64,000 nt of DNA from Stenotrophomonas maltophilia (GTDB lineage Bacteria; Pseudomonadota; Gammaproteobacteria; Xanthomonadales; Xanthomonadaceae), in assembly GCF_003205835.1 (NCBI RefSeq), contig NZ_CP029773.1, positions 900,501 through 964,500 on the forward strand, read 5' to 3'. Below are positions 16,475 to 27,974 of this stretch, in pieces. The position numbers and the translations under genes are program-made. Position 1 is the stretch's first letter, and every line of letters begins with the position of its first letter. A model generated the notes under the pieces. It did not search any database and had not been told where the DNA came from. It was given only the letters and a program-made list of their open reading frames with translations.

Positions 16475-16499
16475 CGGGGCCCGCATGCCGCGGGCCCCG
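16475..16499. terminator. 10-bp GC-rich hairpin after the hydrolase gene
   Basis: CGGGGCCCGC and its complement around ATGCC, 8 bases after the stop at 16466. No T-run follows, so it may be a pause or mRNA-stability hairpin rather than a full terminator. Confidence 0.5.
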
Positions 16500-16519
16500 C
16501 CACCTGGAGCTGCCCGCCG

Positions 16520-17428
16520 ATGGATCATTTCGCTGCCCTGCGTGCGCTGCGCGCCATCGTCGATGCGGGCAGTTTCACTGCCGCCGCCGAACGACTGGGT
16601 ACCACCCATTCGGCGATGTCACGGCAACTGCGGCAGCTGGAAGAGCACCTGCAGGTTCGACTGCTCGATCGCAACAGCCGTCGGCTGTCACTGACGGAAG
16701 CCGGTCGCGACTACTACCGCGAGGCGGCAGCGCTGCTGGATCGCCTGCAGGAAGCGGATGACCGCGCGCGCGCAGGGCAGGCACAGCCCAGCGGCACCGT
16801 GCGGATCAGCGTGCCGCAGGTGGTCGCCAGCCAGGAGCTGCCGCATTGGTTGCCGTCGTTCCTGCAGCGCTACCCACAGGTCACGCTGGATCTTTCCGCC
16901 GACGACCAGCTGGTTGATGTGGTCGGGGGTGGCTTCGATCTGGCCCTGCGCATCGCGCCTTCCTTGCCGGACAGCCAGCTGGTCGCCCGCGAGCTGGCCA
17001 GCTGCCCACGCATCCTGGTCGCCGCACCGGCCTATCTGGCGCGGCACGGTCTGCCCCGGCAGGCTTCGGACCTCGCACAGCACACGCTGCTGGGCTTCAG
17101 TCCCACAGCGGCGATGTCGCCCTGGCAGCTGCAGGGGCCACGCGGTGCCGCCGCGAGCATCGAGGCGGGGCAGCGCCTGCGGGTGGATGCGACGCCAGCG
17201 TTGTATGCCGCTGCGCTGGCTGGCATGGGCATCAGCCTGTTCACTGCACTGACCGTGCAGGAGGATCTGCGCGCCGGTCGTTTGATCCGCGTGCTGCCGG
17301 CCTGGCACGCCGGACAGCGGCGCTACTTCGCGCTGTATCCGCACGCGCGGGCGCTGGCGCCGAAGGTGCGTGCGCTGGTCGAGCACCTTGCGGCGCACTA
17401 CGCTGCACAGGTGGGCGCGGCGGGGTAG
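16520..17428 (+). CDS. LysR-family transcriptional regulator
   Basis: 302 residues, the normal LysR length. An N-terminal winged helix reads FTAAAERLGTTHSAMSRQLRQLEEHL and RRLSLTEAGRDYY; a two-lobed periplasmic-binding-like effector domain begins near residue 92 (GTVRISVPQVVA). Target genes cannot be deduced, but the flanking isochorismatase-like and TauE-like genes on the same strand are the obvious candidates. Confidence 0.92.
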   Translation: MDHFAALRALRAIVDAGSFTAAAERLGTTHSAMSRQLRQLEEHLQVRLLDRNSRRLSLTEAGRDYYREAAALLDRLQEADDRARAGQAQPSGTVRISVPQVVASQELPHWLPSFLQRYPQVTLDLSADDQLVDVVGGGFDLALRIAPSLPDSQLVARELASCPRILVAAPAYLARHGLPRQASDLAQHTLLGFSPTAAMSPWQLQGPRGAAASIEAGQRLRVDATPALYAAALAGMGISLFTALTVQEDLRAGRLIRVLPAWHAGQRRYFALYPHARALAPKVRALVEHLAAHYAAQVGAAG

Positions 17429-17453
17429 TCGCGCGGCAGCAACCGAGGTGGTG

Positions 17454-18203
17454 ATGGAGTCGGTGTATCTGCTGGTCGCGCTGGGCGCGATCGTCGCCGG
17501 ATTCGTGCAGGGCCTGTCCGGCTTCGCCTTTGGCATGGTGGCGATGTCGTTCTGGGCATGGGGACTGGAGCCGCGGCTGGCGGCGACGCTGTCGGTGTTT
17601 GGTGCGCTGGTCGGGCAGCTGGTCGCGGTGTTCACCGTGCGCCGCGGTTTCAATCTGCGCCTGCTGCTGCCGTTCGTGCTGGGTGGGCTGGCCGGCATTC
17701 CGCTGGGCGTGATGGTGTTGCCGCAGCTGGATATGGACTGGTTCAAGGCACTGCTGGGCGGCTTCCTGGCGCTATGGTGCCCGGGGATGCTGATGGCGCG
17801 CTCGTTGCCCCCGGTCCGCGTCGGCGGCCGTATCGGTGATGCGATCGCTGGCATGGCCGGTGGCGTGCTCAGCGGCATCGGCGGTTTCGCCGGACCGGTA
17901 CCTACGCTGTGGAGCACCCTGCGTGGCTTCGGCAAGGACGAGCAACGTGCGGTCATCCAGAACTTCAACCTGGCAATGCTGGCGGTGACCATGGCCACTT
18001 ATGTCGGCAGTGGCCTGGTGAGCCGGCAGATGCTGCCGTACTTCGCCATCGTGGCACCGGCAATGCTGGTGCCGGCCCTGCTGGGCGCGCGGGTCTACAT
18101 CGGCATCAGCGAGGCGCGCTTCCGGCAGCTCGTACTGAGCCTGTTGACCGCTTCGGGCATCGCACTGCTGGCCTCGTCGTTGCCTGTGCTGCTGGCACGC
18201 TGA
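17454..18203 (+). CDS. TauE/SafE (TSUP)-family membrane permease
   Basis: 249 residues from ATG 17454, where a short GAGGTG ribosome site precedes it; the open frame extends to 17370 inside the LysR gene. About eight hydrophobic helices are present and the family repeat GFVQGLSGFAFGMVAMSFW appears near residue 15, echoed by GVLSGIGGFAGPVPTLW in the second half. TSUP proteins export sulfite, sulfoacetate or other small anions. It follows the LysR gene by 25 bases and is likely co-transcribed. Confidence 0.87.
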   Translation: MESVYLLVALGAIVAGFVQGLSGFAFGMVAMSFWAWGLEPRLAATLSVFGALVGQLVAVFTVRRGFNLRLLLPFVLGGLAGIPLGVMVLPQLDMDWFKALLGGFLALWCPGMLMARSLPPVRVGGRIGDAIAGMAGGVLSGIGGFAGPVPTLWSTLRGFGKDEQRAVIQNFNLAMLAVTMATYVGSGLVSRQMLPYFAIVAPAMLVPALLGARVYIGISEARFRQLVLSLLTASGIALLASSLPVLLAR

Positions 18204-18215
18204 CGGAAGAAAGGC

Positions 18216-18240
18216 AAAGGGCGCCATCAGGGCGCCCTTT
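18216..18240. terminator. Bidirectional terminator
   Basis: AAAGGGCGCC, loop ATCAG, GGCGCCCTTT lies between the convergent permease and Bax-inhibitor genes, with A and T tracts on the outer sides. Confidence 0.8.
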
Positions 18241-18262
18241 GTCGTCTACGGCATGTTTCGGC

Positions 18263-19021
18263 TCAGCGCTGCTGGATTTTCGACAGCAGGCGCAGGAATT
18301 CAACGTACAGCCAGACCAGGGTCACCATCAGGCCGAATGCGCCATACCACTCCATGTACTTCGGCGCGCGCTGGGCCACGCCGGTCTCGATGAAGTCGAA
18401 GTCCAGTACCAGGTTCAGTGCGGCCACGACCACCACGAACAGGCTGAAAGCGATGCCCAGCCAGCTGGAGTCATGGATCACCGGCACGTTGATGTTGAAA
18501 AAGCCCAGCACGAACGATGCCAGGTAGAGCAGGGCGATGCCGCCGGTGGCTGCGACCACGCCCATCTTGAAGTTCTCGGTGGCCTTGATCACGCCGCTGC
18601 GGTACGCGACCAGCAGTGCGGCCAGCGTGCCGAAGGTCAGCAGCACGGCCTGGAACACGATGCCCGGGTACTTCATGTTGAACAGCGCCGAGACGGCGCC
18701 CAGGAACAGGCCCTCGACCAGTGCGTACATCGGTGCGGTGACCGGCGACCATTCCTTCTTGAAAATGGTGACCAGCGCCAGCACCAGGCCGCCGATCGCG
18801 CCGCCCATGGCATACAGCTTGGCCCCGGCCATGACCTGGCCGTACTCGTCCACGGACTGGTTCCAGGCGAAGGCCGCGGTCAGGACGGTCAACAACAGCA
18901 GGATGCCGGTCTTGTTGGCGGTGCCGTTGAGGGTCATCACCTGGTCGGGGCTGGTCACCACCGAGCCGCTGGCGAGGTCGAGGAAGGTCGACTCGGAAAG
19001 AGCCGGGTTGCCGCTGCGCAT
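18263..19021 (-). CDS. Bax inhibitor-1/YccA-family membrane protein
   Basis: 252 residues from ATG 19021; the longer frame to 19096 adds a basic unrelated leader. Seven hydrophobic segments fill residues 35-250, ending in WLYVEFLRLLSKIQQR. Conserved acidic residues occur in the last loop, as in the BI-1 calcium-leak fold. Family members in bacteria are inner-membrane proteins of poorly defined function, often linked to stress or FtsH. Confidence 0.85.
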   Translation of the reverse strand: MRSGNPALSESTFLDLASGSVVTSPDQVMTLNGTANKTGILLLLTVLTAAFAWNQSVDEYGQVMAGAKLYAMGGAIGGLVLALVTIFKKEWSPVTAPMYALVEGLFLGAVSALFNMKYPGIVFQAVLLTFGTLAALLVAYRSGVIKATENFKMGVVAATGGIALLYLASFVLGFFNINVPVIHDSSWLGIAFSLFVVVVAALNLVLDFDFIETGVAQRAPKYMEWYGAFGLMVTLVWLYVEFLRLLSKIQQR

Positions 19022-19201
19022 GCGAGTTCTCCGTGCGAATGAAGGTCGGGACGGCCATCCGGCCGATGACCGCGAGCATAGCCGATGACCACGCATGGCG
19101 CCGTGGCAGGTTCATGACCGGTCTCGCCTGCGTTGACAGTTCGCGATGTGCTTGGCCACAATGAACGACTCCCCGGGCCCGGCCCGAGGGGATTGCAAGA
19201 C

Positions 19202-19278
19202 CGGGGTATAGCGCAGTCTGGTAGCGCGCCTGCTTTGGGAGCAGGATGTCGGGGGTTCGAATCCCTCTACCCCGACCA
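19202..19278 (+). tRNA. tRNA-Pro (anticodon TGG)
   Basis: 77 nt with encoded CCA. Acceptor CGGGGTA pairs with TACCCCG, and the anticodon stem CCTGC/GCAGG carries loop TTTGGGA, giving TGG for CCA codons. It is the first gene of a tRNA cluster. Confidence 0.96.
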
Positions 19279-19317
19279 ATCCCACGCCACGTCGGATTGG
19301 ACACCGTTCCGGTTCGG

Positions 19318-19394
19318 GCGCCCGTAGCTCAACTGGATAGAGCACCGGCCTTCTAAGCCGGCGGTTACAGGTTCGATTCCTGTCGGGCGCGCCA
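19318..19394 (+). tRNA. tRNA-Arg (anticodon TCT)
   Basis: 77 nt with encoded CCA. Acceptor GCGCCCG/CGGGCGC; anticodon stem CCGGC/GCCGG with loop CTTCTAA, giving TCT for AGA codons. Confidence 0.96.
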
Positions 19395-19567
19395 TTGGCG
19401 AGCACCGGGATCGCATCGGCGGATGTGAAGAAGTGCTTGCAAAAGGGTAAAGACTCCACCAGAATATCGGACTCGCTTCGGCGGACCGGAACTTCGGTGA
19501 CAGTCTCCAGGCAATGGTTTGAGGTTCCAGCGTCAGCGGTATCGGCGATGGAGCAAAAGTTTCAGTG

Positions 19568-19644
19568 GTGGCTGTAGCTCAGTTGGTTAGAGTACCGGAT
19601 TGTGATTCCGGTGGTCGGGGGTTCGAATCCCCTCAGCCACCCCA
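19568..19644 (+). tRNA. tRNA-His (anticodon GTG)
   Basis: 77 nt with encoded CCA. Acceptor GTGGCTG/CAGCCAC with the cytosine discriminator typical of tRNA-His; loop TTGTGAT gives GTG. Confidence 0.96.
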
Positions 19645-19723
19645 CTGATTCAACCGCATCGGCGCAGCCGAAACGGTATTGCAATAAACAGAAAGCACGC
19701 TACAATGTGCGTCTGAGTTTCAC

Positions 19724-19799
19724 GGGCCGTTAGCTCAGTTGGTAGAGCAGTTGACTCTTAATCAATAGGTCCAAGGTTCGAATCCTTGACGGCCCACCA
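19724..19799 (+). tRNA. tRNA-Lys (anticodon CTT), copy 1
   Basis: 76 nt with encoded CCA. Acceptor GGGCCGT/ACGGCCC; loop CTCTTAA gives CTT for AAG codons. A strong terminator follows. Confidence 0.95.
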
Positions 19800-19805
19800 A
19801 GACAG

Positions 19806-19837
19806 AAGCCACCTGGTACGCCAGGTGGCTTTTTTCT
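19806..19837 (+). terminator. Terminator after tRNA-Lys copy 1
   Basis: GCCACCTGG, loop TACG, CCAGGTGGC, then TTTTTTC. Confidence 0.9.
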
Positions 19838-19995
19838 TATTAGTGTGACCCTTTCGTTTCGATGGATCACAGGTTGCAGAGCTCCGCCTGGCGTGGATCT
19901 GCAACGCAGTGGGATCGCAGTGCTGGTTTCAACGATGTTGAAGAAAGTGCTTGCACCCTCCGAGCGGATCGGGTCATAATTCGCGCCCCGATTTC

Positions 19996-20071
19996 GGGCT
20001 GTTAGCTCAGTTGGTAGAGCAGTTGACTCTTAATCAATAGGTCCAAGGTTCGAATCCTTGACAGCCCACCA
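19996..20071 (+). tRNA. tRNA-Lys (anticodon CTT), copy 2
   Basis: 76 nt with encoded CCA. It differs from copy 1 only in one compensated acceptor pair (GGGCTGT/ACAGCCC). It is followed by a terminator that is the first unit of a tandem repeat. Confidence 0.95.
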
Positions 20072-20076
20072 GACGA

Positions 20077-20106
20077 AAGCCACTTGGTTCGCCAAGTGGC
20101 TTTTTT
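20077..20106 (+). terminator. Terminator after tRNA-Lys copy 2
   Basis: AAGCCACTTGG, loop TTCG, CCAAGTGGC, then TTTTTTC. Two further copies recur at 196-bp spacing (20273 and 20469) inside the tandem repeat. Confidence 0.9.
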
Positions 20107-20510
20107 CTTGCCTGTGCGCCGGGTTGAGCGTGCGGATGCCAGTGCGCTGGCTGGTGTGGAGCCCCCTTGAGTCAAGGGGGCGCGGCGAAGCCGCGGGGAT
20201 GTGGGGGCTGATGAAGTGGGGCCCGCGCTTTGCCGCGCAAAGCGTGGGGCTGCGGCGCGAATGCGCGGCAGCTTCCCACTTGGTTCGCCAAGTGGCTTTT
20301 TTCTTGCCTGCGCGCCGGGTTGAGCGTGCGGAAGTCAGTGCGCTGGCTGGTGTGGAGCCCCCTTGAGTCAAGGGGGCGCGGCGAAGCCGCGGGGATGTCG
20401 GGGCTGATGAAGTGGGGCCCGCGCTTTGCCGCGCAAAGCGTGGGGCTGCGGCGCGAATGCGCGGCAGCTTCCCACTGGGTTCGCCAAGTGGCTTTTTTCT
20501 TGCCTGTACG
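20081..20510. repeat. 196-bp tandem repeat, about 2.2 copies
   Basis: The terminator sequence and the following 170 bases recur with a period of exactly 196 bp (20081, 20277, 20473) and few differences. Each unit holds three hairpins: the terminator, GCCCCCTTGA/TCAAGGGGGC, and CGCTTTGC/GCAAAGCG. The ORFs crossing it are repeat artefacts. With flanking sequence it fills most of the 612-bp gap before the lipoprotein gene; a SMAG-like palindrome without the GTAG head lies at 20524-20549. Confidence 0.9.
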
Positions 20511-20683
20511 CCGGGTTGCGCGTCATCCACGCATGGCGTGGATCTGCTGAAGCGATGCTGAAATCAGGGGCATACGCGTCATCAGTGTTTTCAATGCTGT
20601 GCGCTGCTTCTCAGCGCATCGCGTCCTGCATCGCACCCAATGGATCTTCCGCGTCGATGGCGCATGCACGAAGGAAGATGTTG

Positions 20684-21052
20684 ATGACTGGTATCAATCG
20701 ATTGCACCGCACGCTGTGGGTTCCCTTCGCGCTGATGGCGCTGGCTGCCTGCACGCCGGGCAATGATCCCGCGCGGACCGTCGAACGCGATGCTGGCACG
20801 GAGAGCACTCCGGCGCGCCCGGTGGGTGACGCCATGCAGATGCAGCCGGCTCAGCCTGCGGAAGGGGAGGTCCTGCCCGACGCGGTGGACGTGCAGCGCA
20901 ATGCGGAGGGTTCGGTGGATGTGCGCAAGGCCGCGCCGGAGTCGGTGGCCCTGCGCCGTACCGACGACGGGGGCGTGGAGATCCGCAAGGTGGATCCTGC
21001 GGCCGGGCAGGGGGCCGATGCGGCGCCTGCCGAGGCCAGGCCGCAGCACTGA
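20684..21052 (+). CDS. Small putative lipoprotein
   Basis: 122 residues from ATG 20684, preceded at 7 bases by AAGGAA; the ATG at 20678 is too close to that site. A lipobox ALMALAAC places the acylated cysteine at residue 23, after a basic and hydrophobic signal. The mature part is low-complexity and rich in Pro, Ala, Glu and Val, with a repeated VDV-like pattern (VDVQRNAEGSVDVRKAAPESVALRR). No family is recognised; it could be a periplasmic or outer-membrane anchored structural peptide. Confidence 0.7.
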   Translation: MTGINRLHRTLWVPFALMALAACTPGNDPARTVERDAGTESTPARPVGDAMQMQPAQPAEGEVLPDAVDVQRNAEGSVDVRKAAPESVALRRTDDGGVEIRKVDPAAGQGADAAPAEARPQH

Positions 21053-21191
21053 GCCACCGCCGCCCCGGCTGAGCGGGCGCTCGCCGGGGCGGTCCCAGCG
21101 CGCCAGTCGCGCGCGGATGACCATGTTCAGTTTTGTGCAGGTCTTCCGCTTCCAGCCCCTGCCTGCGACAATGAACGCCTGTGCCGGCCAC

Positions 21192-21276
<85 letters not shown>

Positions 21277-21465
21277 GTGCCGGCCTGTCCCCGCCCTGAT
21301 CGGGCCATCTGCGCCCACTTGACCGGCACGCGCTGGCAGTGCAGGCCGAATTGGGCGAAACTAAAGGGCTGCGGCAAGCAGGCGCGTCCCAGACGTCGTG
21401 TCCTTACAACCGTTTCATCCCAATCATCGAGCCGGGGGCCTGGGCCACCGGTGGCAGGAGTCAAC

Positions 21466-22761
21466 ATGCAAGCTTCGATCGAATCCACCGGCAACCTGGA
21501 ACGCCGCCTGAGCTTCTCGCTGCCGGAAGAGCGTCTGCAGAGCCACATCGTCGGCCGCCTGGGCGAAATCGCCCGTACCACCCGCATCAAGGGTTTCCGT
21601 CCGGGCAAGGTGCCGGCCAAGGTGATCGAGCAGCGCTTCGGCGCGCAGGTCCGTGGCGAGGCGCTGGACGGCCTGCTGCGCGAAACCTTCGATGCCGCCG
21701 TGCGCGAGCACGACCTGCGCATCGTCGGCAGCCCGCGCATCGACAAGGGCGACGAGGGTGAATTCTCCTTCGTGGCCACCGTGGAAGTGGTGCCGGACTT
21801 CGGCGATATCGACGTCAGCAAGCTGACCGTCGTGCGCCACAGCGCCGAGATCACCGACGCCGACATCGACCAGATGATCGAGAACCTGCAGAACCAGCGT
21901 CGTACCTGGGCCCCGGTCAGCCGTGGCGCGCAGGACGGTGACCTGGTCGCGGTGGAAACCTGGTCGCAGGCCGGCGAAGAGCGCCTGCCGGCCGAAGGCA
22001 CCGAGAAGGGTTCGATCGTGCTCGGCCAGGGCATGATGTTCGACACCATCGAAAAGGGCCTGGTCGGCCTGGCCAAGGGTGAAGAGAAGACCCTGGACGT
22101 CGAGTTCCCGGCTGACTGGCGCGTGCCGGTGCTGGCGGGCAAGACCGTGCAGGTCACCGTCAAGGTCGCTGAAGTGTCCGAGCCGGTCGTGCCGGCGGTC
22201 GACGAAGCCTTCATCAAGAGCTTCGGTGTGAAGGGCGGCGACGTCGAGCAGTTCCGCAGTGACATCCGTGCCAACCTGGAGCGCGAGCTGAAGGGGGCCC
22301 TGATGAACCGCCTGCGCCGCGAAGTGGGCGAGCAGCTGATCGCCGCCTATTCGTCGGTGGAAATGCCGCCGCGCCTGGTCGAAAACGAAGCCCGCGCCAT
22401 GCTGGCCCAGCAGGTCGAGCAGATCCGCCGCAACGGCCAGAACGTCGGCGAGATCCCGGCCGATGCCCATGAAGGCTTCAAGGAAGCGGCCGCCAAGCGC
22501 GTGCTGGTCGGCCTGCTGGTCGGTGAAGTGGCCCGCATCAACGACCTGCGCCTGGAAGCCAAGCGCCTGAACGAAACGATGCGCCTGATCGCTTCGACCT
22601 ACGAAGAGCCGGAACAGGTCATTGAGATGTACCGCAACGACCCCCAGCTGATGTCTGGCCTGCAGAACCGCGTGATGGAAGAGCAGGTGATCGACTGGAT
22701 CGCCGAGCGTGCCCAGCACACCGAAGAGAAGCTGTCGTTCCAGGACGCGATCCGCCAGTAA
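21466..22761 (+). CDS. tig: Trigger factor
   Basis: 431 residues from ATG 21466, with CAGGAG 5 bases upstream. An open frame reaching back to 21235 would include tRNA-Leu and is rejected. The ribosome-binding signature [17 protein letters not shown] lies near residue 44, a PPIase (FKBP-like) domain spans about 160-250, and a helical C-terminal arm ends the protein. It binds nascent chains at the ribosome exit. It heads the tig-clpP-clpX-lon order conserved in proteobacteria. Confidence 0.97.
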   Translation: MQASIESTGNLERRLSFSLPEERLQSHIVGRLGEIARTTRIKGFRPGKVPAKVIEQRFGAQVRGEALDGLLRETFDAAVREHDLRIVGSPRIDKGDEGEFSFVATVEVVPDFGDIDVSKLTVVRHSAEITDADIDQMIENLQNQRRTWAPVSRGAQDGDLVAVETWSQAGEERLPAEGTEKGSIVLGQGMMFDTIEKGLVGLAKGEEKTLDVEFPADWRVPVLAGKTVQVTVKVAEVSEPVVPAVDEAFIKSFGVKGGDVEQFRSDIRANLERELKGALMNRLRREVGEQLIAAYSSVEMPPRLVENEARAMLAQQVEQIRRNGQNVGEIPADAHEGFKEAAAKRVLVGLLVGEVARINDLRLEAKRLNETMRLIASTYEEPEQVIEMYRNDPQLMSGLQNRVMEEQVIDWIAERAQHTEEKLSFQDAIRQ

Positions 22762-22782
22762 TCCCGGGCGGATCACCGGATG

Positions 22783-22806
22783 CCCCGCGCCTTTGCCGGC
22801 GCGGGG
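22783..22806 (+). terminator. Hairpin between tig and clpP
   Basis: CCCCGCGCC, loop, GGCGCGGGG followed by TTGTTG. It may only attenuate read-through into clpP, 32 bp downstream. Confidence 0.6.
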
Positions 22807-22837
22807 TTGTTGCCCCCCAAGATAGGTACCTCACGTA

Positions 22838-23464
22838 ATGGACAACCGAACCAAAGCCCTGAACCTGGTTCCGATGGTGGTCGAGCAGACCAGCCGCGGC
22901 GAGCGTGCCTACGACATCTATTCGCGCCTGTTGAAGGAGCGCCTGATCTTCCTCGTGGGCCCGATCGACGATCACATGGCCAACGTGGTGGTGGCGCAGT
23001 TGCTGTTCCTGGAATCGGAGAACCCGGAAAAGGACATCAACATCTACATCAACTCGCCGGGTGGCGTGGTCACCGCCGGCATGGCGATCTACGACACCAT
23101 GCAGTACATCAAGCCGAATGTGAGCACCACCTGCATCGGCCAGGCCGCCTCGATGGGCGCCCTGCTGCTGGCCGCGGGCGAAGCCGGCAAGCGCTATGCG
23201 CTGCCGAACTCGCGCGTGATGATCCACCAGCCGCTGGGTGGCTACCAGGGCCAGGCCACCGACATCGACATCCACGCGCGTGAGATCCTGACCCTGCGTT
23301 CGCGCCTGAACGAGGTGCTGGCCAAGCACACCGGCCAGTCGCTGGAGACGATCGCCCGCGACACCGAGCGCGACAACTTCAAGAGCGCCTTCGAGGCGCA
23401 GGCCTACGGTCTGGTCGACCAGGTCCTGGAGCGTCGTCCGGATGAGTCGATCCAGGCCGGCTGA
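22838..23464 (+). CDS. clpP: ATP-dependent Clp protease proteolytic subunit
   Basis: 208 residues. The catalytic triad is Ser105 (GQAASMGA), His130 (MIHQPLGG) and Asp179 (RDTERDN), at the same spacing as E. coli ClpP. It forms the tetradecameric chamber fed by ClpX or ClpA. It is followed after 126 bp by clpX. Confidence 0.98.
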
Positions 23465-23590
23465 CCGGCCTTCACGGGGCCAGGGAGGCCCCGTTCCTGC
23501 AGGGTCGGGCGGGACTGGTGTCCCCTCGGCCCTGTGCTATTCTCGAATCGAACCCCCGTTCAGCGGGTGGGGTAACTGGGTAAGCGAAGC

Positions 23591-24880
<1,290 letters not shown>

Positions 24881-24933
24881 TCCTTCCAGGTTGTTGATTG
24901 GAAAGGATTTTCAAGGAATGCCTTGCATCTGAA

Positions 24934-24970
24934 AGCCGATGGCCCCATAACGGGGCCATCGGCTTTTTTT
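24934..24970 (+). terminator. Rho-independent terminator between clpX and lon
   Basis: AGCCGATGGCCCC, loop ATAAC, GGGGCCATCGGCT and a T7 tract. It ends 52 bases before the lon start, so lon should have its own promoter or depend on read-through. Confidence 0.9.
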
Positions 24971-25022
24971 GTCTCCGGAAGATGCCCTCCCGGAGGCGGT
25001 TTTCCCCTTCCCTGGAGCCCCC

Positions 25023-27473
25023 ATGGCCCGTTCCCCAAGTGAAACCCTCGACCTGCCGGTCCTGCCGCTGCGCGACGTAGTGGTGTTCCCGCACATGGTC
25101 ATCCCGCTGTTCGTCGGCCGTGACAAGTCCATGCACGCGCTCGAACAGGCAATGGAAGCGGACAAGCGCATCCTGCTGCTGGCGCAGAAGTCGGCCGAGA
25201 CCGACGACCCGCATGCGGCCGACCTCTACCAGGTCGGTACGCTGGCGCAGGTGCTGCAGCTGCTGAAGCTGCCCGACGGCACCATCAAGGTACTGGTCGA
25301 AGGCCTGTCGCGCGTGCAGGTCACCCACGTCGACGAGCGCAACGGCTCGCTGCATGGCCAGGCCGTGGAGATCGACGCCACCGACGAGCGCGAAGCACGC
25401 GAGGTGGAGGCGATCGCCCGCTCGCTGATGTCGCTGTTCGAGCAGTACGTGAAGACCAACCGCAAGCTGCCGCCGGAGCTGCTGCAGACGCTGTCGGGCA
25501 TCGATGAGCCGGCCCGCCTGGCCGACACCATCGCCGCGCACATCAGCGTGCGCCTGGCCGACAAGCAGCGCCTGCTGGAAACGCTGGCCGTCGGTGACCG
25601 CCTGGAGATGCTGGTCGGCCTGGTCGACGGCGAGATCGACGTGCAGCAGATGGAAAAGCGCATCCGTGGCCGCGTGAAGTCGCAGATGGAGAAGAGCCAG
25701 CGCGAGTACTACCTCAACGAACAGATGAAGGCCATCCAGAAGGAACTGGGTGACCTGGACGATGCACCGGGCGAGCTGGAAGAGCTGGCCCGCAAGATCG
25801 CCGAAGCCGGCATGCCGAAGGCGGTTGAAGCCAAGGCACGCAATGAACTGAACAAGCTCAAGCAGATGTCGCCGATGTCGGCCGAAGCGGCGGTCGTGCG
25901 CAACTACCTGGAGTGGTTGCTGGGCGTGCCGTGGAAGAAGCGCAGCAAGGTGCGCAAGGACCTGAAGGCCGCGCAGGACACCCTCGATGCCGACCACTAC
26001 GGCCTGGAGAAGGTCAAGGAACGCATCCTTGAGTACCTGGCGGTGCAGTCGCGCGTGAAGCAGATGAAGGGCCCGATCCTGTGCCTGGTCGGGCCGCCGG
26101 GCGTGGGCAAGACCTCGCTCGGCCAGTCCATCGCCAAGGCCACCAACCGCAAGTTCGTGCGCATGTCGCTGGGCGGCGTACGCGATGAGGCCGAGATCCG
26201 TGGCCACCGTCGTACCTACGTCGGTTCGATGCCGGGCCGCATCGTGCAGAACCTCAACAAGGTCGGCAGCAAGAACCCGCTGTTCGTGCTCGACGAGATC
26301 GACAAGATGTCGATGGACTTCCGTGGCGATCCGTCGTCGGCGCTGCTGGAGGTGCTCGACCCGGAGCAGAACAACGCGTTCAACGACCACTACCTGGAAG
26401 TGGACCTGGACCTGTCCGAAGTGATGTTCGTGGCCACCTCGAACTCGCTCAACATTCCGGGCCCGCTGCTGGACCGCATGGAAGTGATCCGCATCCCCGG
26501 CTACACCGAGGATGAGAAGCTCAACATCGCCACCCGCTACCTGGTGCCGAAGCAGATCAAGGCCAACGGCCTGCAGCCGGAAGAGCTGGAGATCGGCAGT
26601 GATGCGATCCAGGACATCGTGCGCTACTACACGCGCGAATCGGGCGTGCGCAACCTGGAACGCGAGATCGCCAAGATCTGCCGCAAGGTGGTGAAGGAGA
26701 TCGCGCTGGCTGGCCCGCAGCCGGTGAAGGCGAAGAAGGGGGCGAAGAAGTCCAAGGCGCTGGTCAGTGTGTCCAGCAAGAACCTGGACAAGTACCTGGG
26801 CGTGCGTCGCTTCGACTTCGGCCGCGCCGAGGAAGAAAACGAGATCGGCCTGGTCACCGGACTGGCCTGGACCGAAGTCGGTGGCGATCTGCTGCAGATC
26901 GAATCGACGCTGGTGCCGGGCAAGGGCCAGCTGATCCTGACCGGCCAGCTCGGCAACGTGATGAAGGAATCGGCGTCGGCGGCACTGTCGGTGGTACGTT
27001 CGCGCGCCGTGGGCTTTGGCATCGACAGCGACTTCCTGCAGAAGCACGACGTGCACCTGCACGTGCCCGATGGCGCCACTCCGAAGGACGGCCCGAGTGC
27101 CGGCGCGGCGATGGTCACCTCGCTGGTGTCGATGCTGACCAAGGTGCCGGTGCGCGCCGATGTGGCGATGACCGGCGAGATCACCCTGCGTGGTCGCGTC
27201 ACCGCCATCGGCGGGTTGAAGGAGAAGCTGCTGGCCGCACTGCGTGGCGGCATCCGCACGGTCATCATCCCGGAAGAGAACCGCAAGGACCTGGCCGACA
27301 TTCCGGCCAACGTCACGCGCGATCTGGAGATCGTGCCGGTGAAGTACATCGAAGAAGTCCTGGACCTGGCGCTGGAGCGTCCGCTGGCACCGAAGAAGGC
27401 GCGCAAGAGTGCGCAACGTGTCACGGTGCGCAGCAAGGCCAAACCGAGTGGAAGCGCGCGCGTCAAGCATTGA
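25023..27473 (+). CDS. lon: ATP-dependent protease La
   Basis: 816 residues from ATG 25023; the ORF extends 54 bases upstream without need. The N-domain begins [23 protein letters not shown]. The AAA module has Walker [10 protein letters not shown] near residue 356 and [10 protein letters not shown]. The protease domain has catalytic Ser692 in PKDGPSAGA and a lysine near 735, the Ser-Lys spacing of 43 known from E. coli Lon. It degrades misfolded and regulatory proteins. hupB follows. Confidence 0.98.
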   Translation: MARSPSETLDLPVLPLRDVVVFPHMVIPLFVGRDKSMHALEQAMEADKRILLLAQKSAETDDPHAADLYQVGTLAQVLQLLKLPDGTIKVLVEGLSRVQVTHVDERNGSLHGQAVEIDATDEREAREVEAIARSLMSLFEQYVKTNRKLPPELLQTLSGIDEPARLADTIAAHISVRLADKQRLLETLAVGDRLEMLVGLVDGEIDVQQMEKRIRGRVKSQMEKSQREYYLNEQMKAIQKELGDLDDAPGELEELARKIAEAGMPKAVEAKARNELNKLKQMSPMSAEAAVVRNYLEWLLGVPWKKRSKVRKDLKAAQDTLDADHYGLEKVKERILEYLAVQSRVKQMKGPILCLVGPPGVGKTSLGQSIAKATNRKFVRMSLGGVRDEAEIRGHRRTYVGSMPGRIVQNLNKVGSKNPLFVLDEIDKMSMDFRGDPSSALLEVLDPEQNNAFNDHYLEVDLDLSEVMFVATSNSLNIPGPLLDRMEVIRIPGYTEDEKLNIATRYLVPKQIKANGLQPEELEIGSDAIQDIVRYYTRESGVRNLEREIAKICRKVVKEIALAGPQPVKAKKGAKKSKALVSVSSKNLDKYLGVRRFDFGRAEEENEIGLVTGLAWTEVGGDLLQIESTLVPGKGQLILTGQLGNVMKESASAALSVVRSRAVGFGIDSDFLQKHDVHLHVPDGATPKDGPSAGAAMVTSLVSMLTKVPVRADVAMTGEITLRGRVTAIGGLKEKLLAALRGGIRTVIIPEENRKDLADIPANVTRDLEIVPVKYIEEVLDLALERPLAPKKARKSAQRVTVRSKAKPSGSARVKH

Positions 27474-27568
27474 CGCGCGCTGTCCAATGGCCCGAAACCC
27501 GCGTCGTTGCTGGCTTTTCACCTTGCGTGGGGGTAGGGCCGCTGGTATAAAAGCAGCACTCGCGAATG

Positions 27569-27591
27569 AGTGATCGCTGTCAGCGATCACT
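27569..27591. promoter_or_regulatory. 23-bp perfect palindrome upstream of hupB
   Basis: AGTGATCGCTG, one central T, CAGCGATCACT. It lies 100-122 bases before hupB and just after a TATAA-like hexamer (27546), so it may be an operator or an early hairpin of the hupB leader. No known regulator site is recognised. Confidence 0.5.
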
Positions 27592-27690
27592 GAATCGGCG
27601 AACCGTTTCCACATGGCGGCCGCATGCAGAGCGCGTGCGGTTGCTTCCCTGTCGAATAAGCGGAACCCACCGCCAAAGGAGTTGTAGAGA

Positions 27691-27963
27691 ATGAACAAGA
27701 CCGAATTGATCGATGCCGTTGCTGAAGCTGCCGACCTGACCAAGGCCGAGTCCAGCCGCGCTGTCGATGCCGTCGTTGCTGCCGTCACCAAGGCGCTGAA
27801 GGACGGCGATGCGGTCACCCTGGTTGGCTTCGGTACCTTCCAGGTCCGCGACCGTGCTGCCCGCACCGGCCGCAACCCGAAGACCGGCGACACCATCAAG
27901 ATCGCTGCTTCGAAGAATCCGTCGTTCAAGGCTGGCAAGGCCCTGAAGGATGCTGTAAACTAA
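27691..27963 (+). CDS. hupB: DNA-binding protein HU-beta
   Basis: 90 residues. The N-terminus [21 protein letters not shown] and the DNA-wrapping arm [21 protein letters not shown] with the intercalating-proline context are standard HU. An AAAGGAG ribosome site precedes the start. It compacts DNA and bends it at repair and recombination sites. tRNA-Val begins 11 bases after its stop. Confidence 0.97.
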   Translation: MNKTELIDAVAEAADLTKAESSRAVDAVVAAVTKALKDGDAVTLVGFGTFQVRDRAARTGRNPKTGDTIKIAASKNPSFKAGKALKDAVN

Positions 27964-27974
27964 GCGGCTCGCTG

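Noticed and set aside
20058-20550. Several overlapping ORFs in the tRNA-Lys downstream region
   Set aside because: They are repeats of one another generated by the 196-bp tandem units and run through terminators.
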